Shown: one piece after another, positions 63,851 to 64,000 of the stretch
Layout: each line of letters starts with the position of its first letter
How positions within the stretch are numbered: the first letter of the stretch is position 1
Source: Claveliimonas bilis
GTDB lineage: Bacteria > Bacillota > Clostridia > Lachnospirales > Lachnospiraceae
Assembly (NCBI RefSeq): GCF_030296775.1
Contig: NZ_AP027742.1
Location: forward strand, 1,674,001-1,738,000
Direction: 5' to 3'
Length of the DNA stretch: 64,000 bases
The notes under the pieces: generated by a model
What the model was told of the DNA's origin: nothing
Seen by the model: the letters and a program-made list of their open reading frames with translations, nothing else
Database searches by the model: none
Made by a program: the position numbers and the translations under genes

Positions 63851-64000
63851 ATGGCAAGTTATTATGACGAGGATCTTCACCGGCTTCATCAGGAGACGCT
63901 GGAGAAGAAAGGAATAGAGGCAATGCTTTCCGATCTTCAGATACAGAAAGAAGAACTGGAGAAAAAATCAAAAGATTTGGAAAAGTCAATGAACGAGGAG
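63851..64000 (+). CDS. coiled-coil protein, partial at window end
   Basis: The first 50 codons of a gene that runs past the window. It begins MASYYDEDLHRLHQETLEKK behind GAGGAG and is rich in Glu, Lys and Leu (LQIQKEELEKKSKDLEKS), a coiled coil. No family recognised. Confidence 0.7.
   Translation, partial: MASYYDEDLHRLHQETLEKKGIEAMLSDLQIQKEELEKKSKDLEKSMNEE

Noticed and set aside
1-64000. tRNA, rRNA or CRISPR loci
   Set aside because: I found no sequence with tRNA cloverleaf features, no rRNA segments and no repeat-spacer array.

Overview
The window looks like a chromosomal segment of a Gram-positive, spore-forming anaerobe of the Lachnospiraceae (Clostridia). The evidence is a complete spoIIIA sporulation operon, Firmicutes-type gene order (rimP-nusA-ylxR-ylxQ-infB-rbfA-nrnA-truB-ribF; asp23-nusB-xseAB-ispA-dxs-tlyA-nadK-argR-recN), strong AGGAGG ribosome sites, a few TTG/GTG starts, and anaerobic enzymes (NfnAB, formate-THF ligase, iron alcohol dehydrogenase). 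I cannot name genus or species from this alone.

Positions 1-41652 are a dense, almost entirely + strand core: the end of parE and parC (topoisomerase IV); the rimP-infB-ribF translation operon; rpsO and pnp with their own promoters and structured leaders; spoIIIAA-AH; a secreted lamin-tail protein; deoB-prfC; an Asp23 protein with nusB, exonuclease VII, isoprenoid (ispA, dxs), NAD kinase, argR and recN; ftsK/spoIIIE; fhs; a zinc-ribbon/TPR/chitobiase-C-like membrane protein; a probable Rex-regulated alcohol dehydrogenase; the electron-bifurcating transhydrogenase nfnAB; and rlmH.

The 3' end of rlmH marks a sharp change. From 41635 to about 47650 lies an AT-richer array of small accessory genes. 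They include putative toxin-antitoxin-like pairs (DUF3990 plus partner, DUF4160/DUF2442), DUF3784 and DUF3795 proteins, a GNAT and a PPOX-like protein. The last 18 bases of rlmH recur three more times as direct repeats (about 43288, 44577 and 45737), always with the same downstream flank. Copies 2-4 also share the same 23-base upstream flank. This is the pattern expected for tandem elements integrated site-specifically at rlmH, as staphylococcal SCC elements are. A second short motif, AAATCCTAATT, recurs seven times at gene boundaries, often touching the stop codon of the preceding gene. The repeated flank carries a promoter-like sequence. No recombinase is in the window. This array is the main candidate for an undescribed system.

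Positions 47650-64000 are a mosaic accessory region. Two apparently identical 1480-bp IS256-family copies have intact 8-bp target duplications: TCCAATAA inside an XRE regulator gene, and GTGCCTGC inside an RsgI-like anti-sigma gene. Between and beyond them are an ANT(6)-like adenylyltransferase, DUF2200, MBL-fold and VOC proteins, a DUF975-CmpB membrane protein, a doubly deleted aldo/keto reductase pseudogene, an ECF sigma/anti-sigma pair with a secreted calcium-binding-like protein, an MFS exporter behind what looks like a leader-peptide transcription attenuator, a divergently transcribed alpha/beta hydrolase, and an XRE-AbrB regulator with an ABC exporter. The window ends inside a coiled-coil ORF.
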